Positions 49,810 to 50,170 of a DNA stretch of 50,170 nt are shown piece after piece. Numbering within the stretch: the first letter of the stretch is position 1; each line of letters starts with the position of its first letter. The DNA is taken from NCBI GenBank assembly GCA_023667055.1, contig JAMPAV010000010.1, positions 1 to 50,170 of the forward strand. The letters run 5' to 3'. The position numbers were made by a program, and so were the translations under genes. This stretch comes from Muribaculum sp. GTDB taxonomy: Bacteria > Bacteroidota > Bacteroidia > Bacteroidales > Muribaculaceae. The notes beneath the pieces are model-generated. The model searched no databases and was not told the origin of the DNA. It was given only the letters and a program-made list of their open reading frames with translations.

Positions 49810-50121
49810 ATGAAAGAGATACAGAATCGGCTGTCGGCTTACGCATCAGCCACACCATCGAAATGGAGGGAGAAAGCTGAAGCGCGGTTGGCTAACAAGG
49901 AATGGCTACGTTACTCGCAGCGCATTGCCATGATGATGCTTGACAAGATGGAGGAACTTGGTCTGACTCAAAAGTCAGTGGCCGAGCGAATGGGTTGCTC
50001 ACAACAATACATTTCAAGAGTGCTGAAAGGAACTGAAAACCTGTCAATCGAAACCATCAGCAAGATTGAATCGGCTCTTGGACTTCAGATTTTGGAGCCG
50101 GTGTGCATATTAAAGCATTAG
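49810..50121 (+). CDS. XRE-family antitoxin
   Basis: A 103-residue protein starting MKEIQNRLSAYASATPSKW; a GTG two codons upstream is not preferred. Residues about 40-95 are a helix-turn-helix (LTQKSVAERMGCSQQYISRVLKGTENLSIETISKIESALG). The N-terminal charged helix could cover the toxin. It likely represses the pair's promoter and neutralises the toxin at 49250-49798. It seems complete, ending 49 bases before the window edge. Confidence 0.85.
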   Translation: MKEIQNRLSAYASATPSKWREKAEARLANKEWLRYSQRIAMMMLDKMEELGLTQKSVAERMGCSQQYISRVLKGTENLSIETISKIESALGLQILEPVCILKH

Positions 50122-50170
50122 TGGCAACCTTTTGAGAGGAGTATTGTTATAATCTAAAACCGATAGATAT

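Overview
The window looks like chromosome of a gut member of the Bacteroidales, most likely Muribaculaceae-like. The reasons are the many promoters of the Bacteroides type (TTTG, 19-20 bases, TAnnTTTG), type IX secretion genes (PorX, PorW, sorting domains, a gingipain-type peptidase), a Bacteroidales-type prophage, and the tRNA and envelope genes. Genus and species are inference.

Positions 1-22200 are mobile DNA. At the left is a self-contained three-gene unit (DUF6978, DUF1828/DUF1829, XRE regulator) with its own promoter and a strong terminator. From about 2100 follows a prophage or phage-like island: an orphan toxin-like nuclease, a Rha/KilAC regulator, DUF4417, small and large terminase, portal, a MuF head protein carrying two C-terminal toxin-like domains, an inverted accessory block (membrane protein and HicB-like protein), scaffold, decoration protein, major capsid, connectors and tail tube. 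A protein then appears to join the N-terminus of a tail assembly chaperone to a two-helix holin. It is followed by a GH108 endolysin, a candidate u-spanin, a DnaA-like HTH protein, two conserved phage proteins and a tyrosine integrase beside tRNA-Pro. No tape measure, baseplate or fibre genes are present. Capsid and integrase are each split at a run of six A, so the element is either a decaying prophage or a tail-less satellite-like island with recoding or base-calling problems. Its intergenic spacers hold several apparent minus-strand small RNAs with consensus promoters.

Positions 22200-47860 are core genome: tRNA-Pro and tRNA-Asp; an lpxB-porW-porX operon (lipid A synthesis and type IX secretion control); a beta-helix lipoprotein; outer-membrane phospholipase A; an OmpA lipoprotein; a MATE exporter set between related 8-base tandem repeats; a poly(A) polymerase/CCA-type nucleotidyltransferase; and a TPR membrane regulator. 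Then comes a run of secreted proteins (S74 chaperone domain plus sorting domain, C25 peptidase, two further surface proteins). Last is an outer-membrane beta-barrel gene divergent from an RprXY-like two-component pair, with a clear direct-repeat operator between them.

Positions 47860-50170 are a small graveyard of mobile genes (integrase C-terminal remnant, truncated TOTE-type primase) followed by an intact-looking toxin-antitoxin pair.
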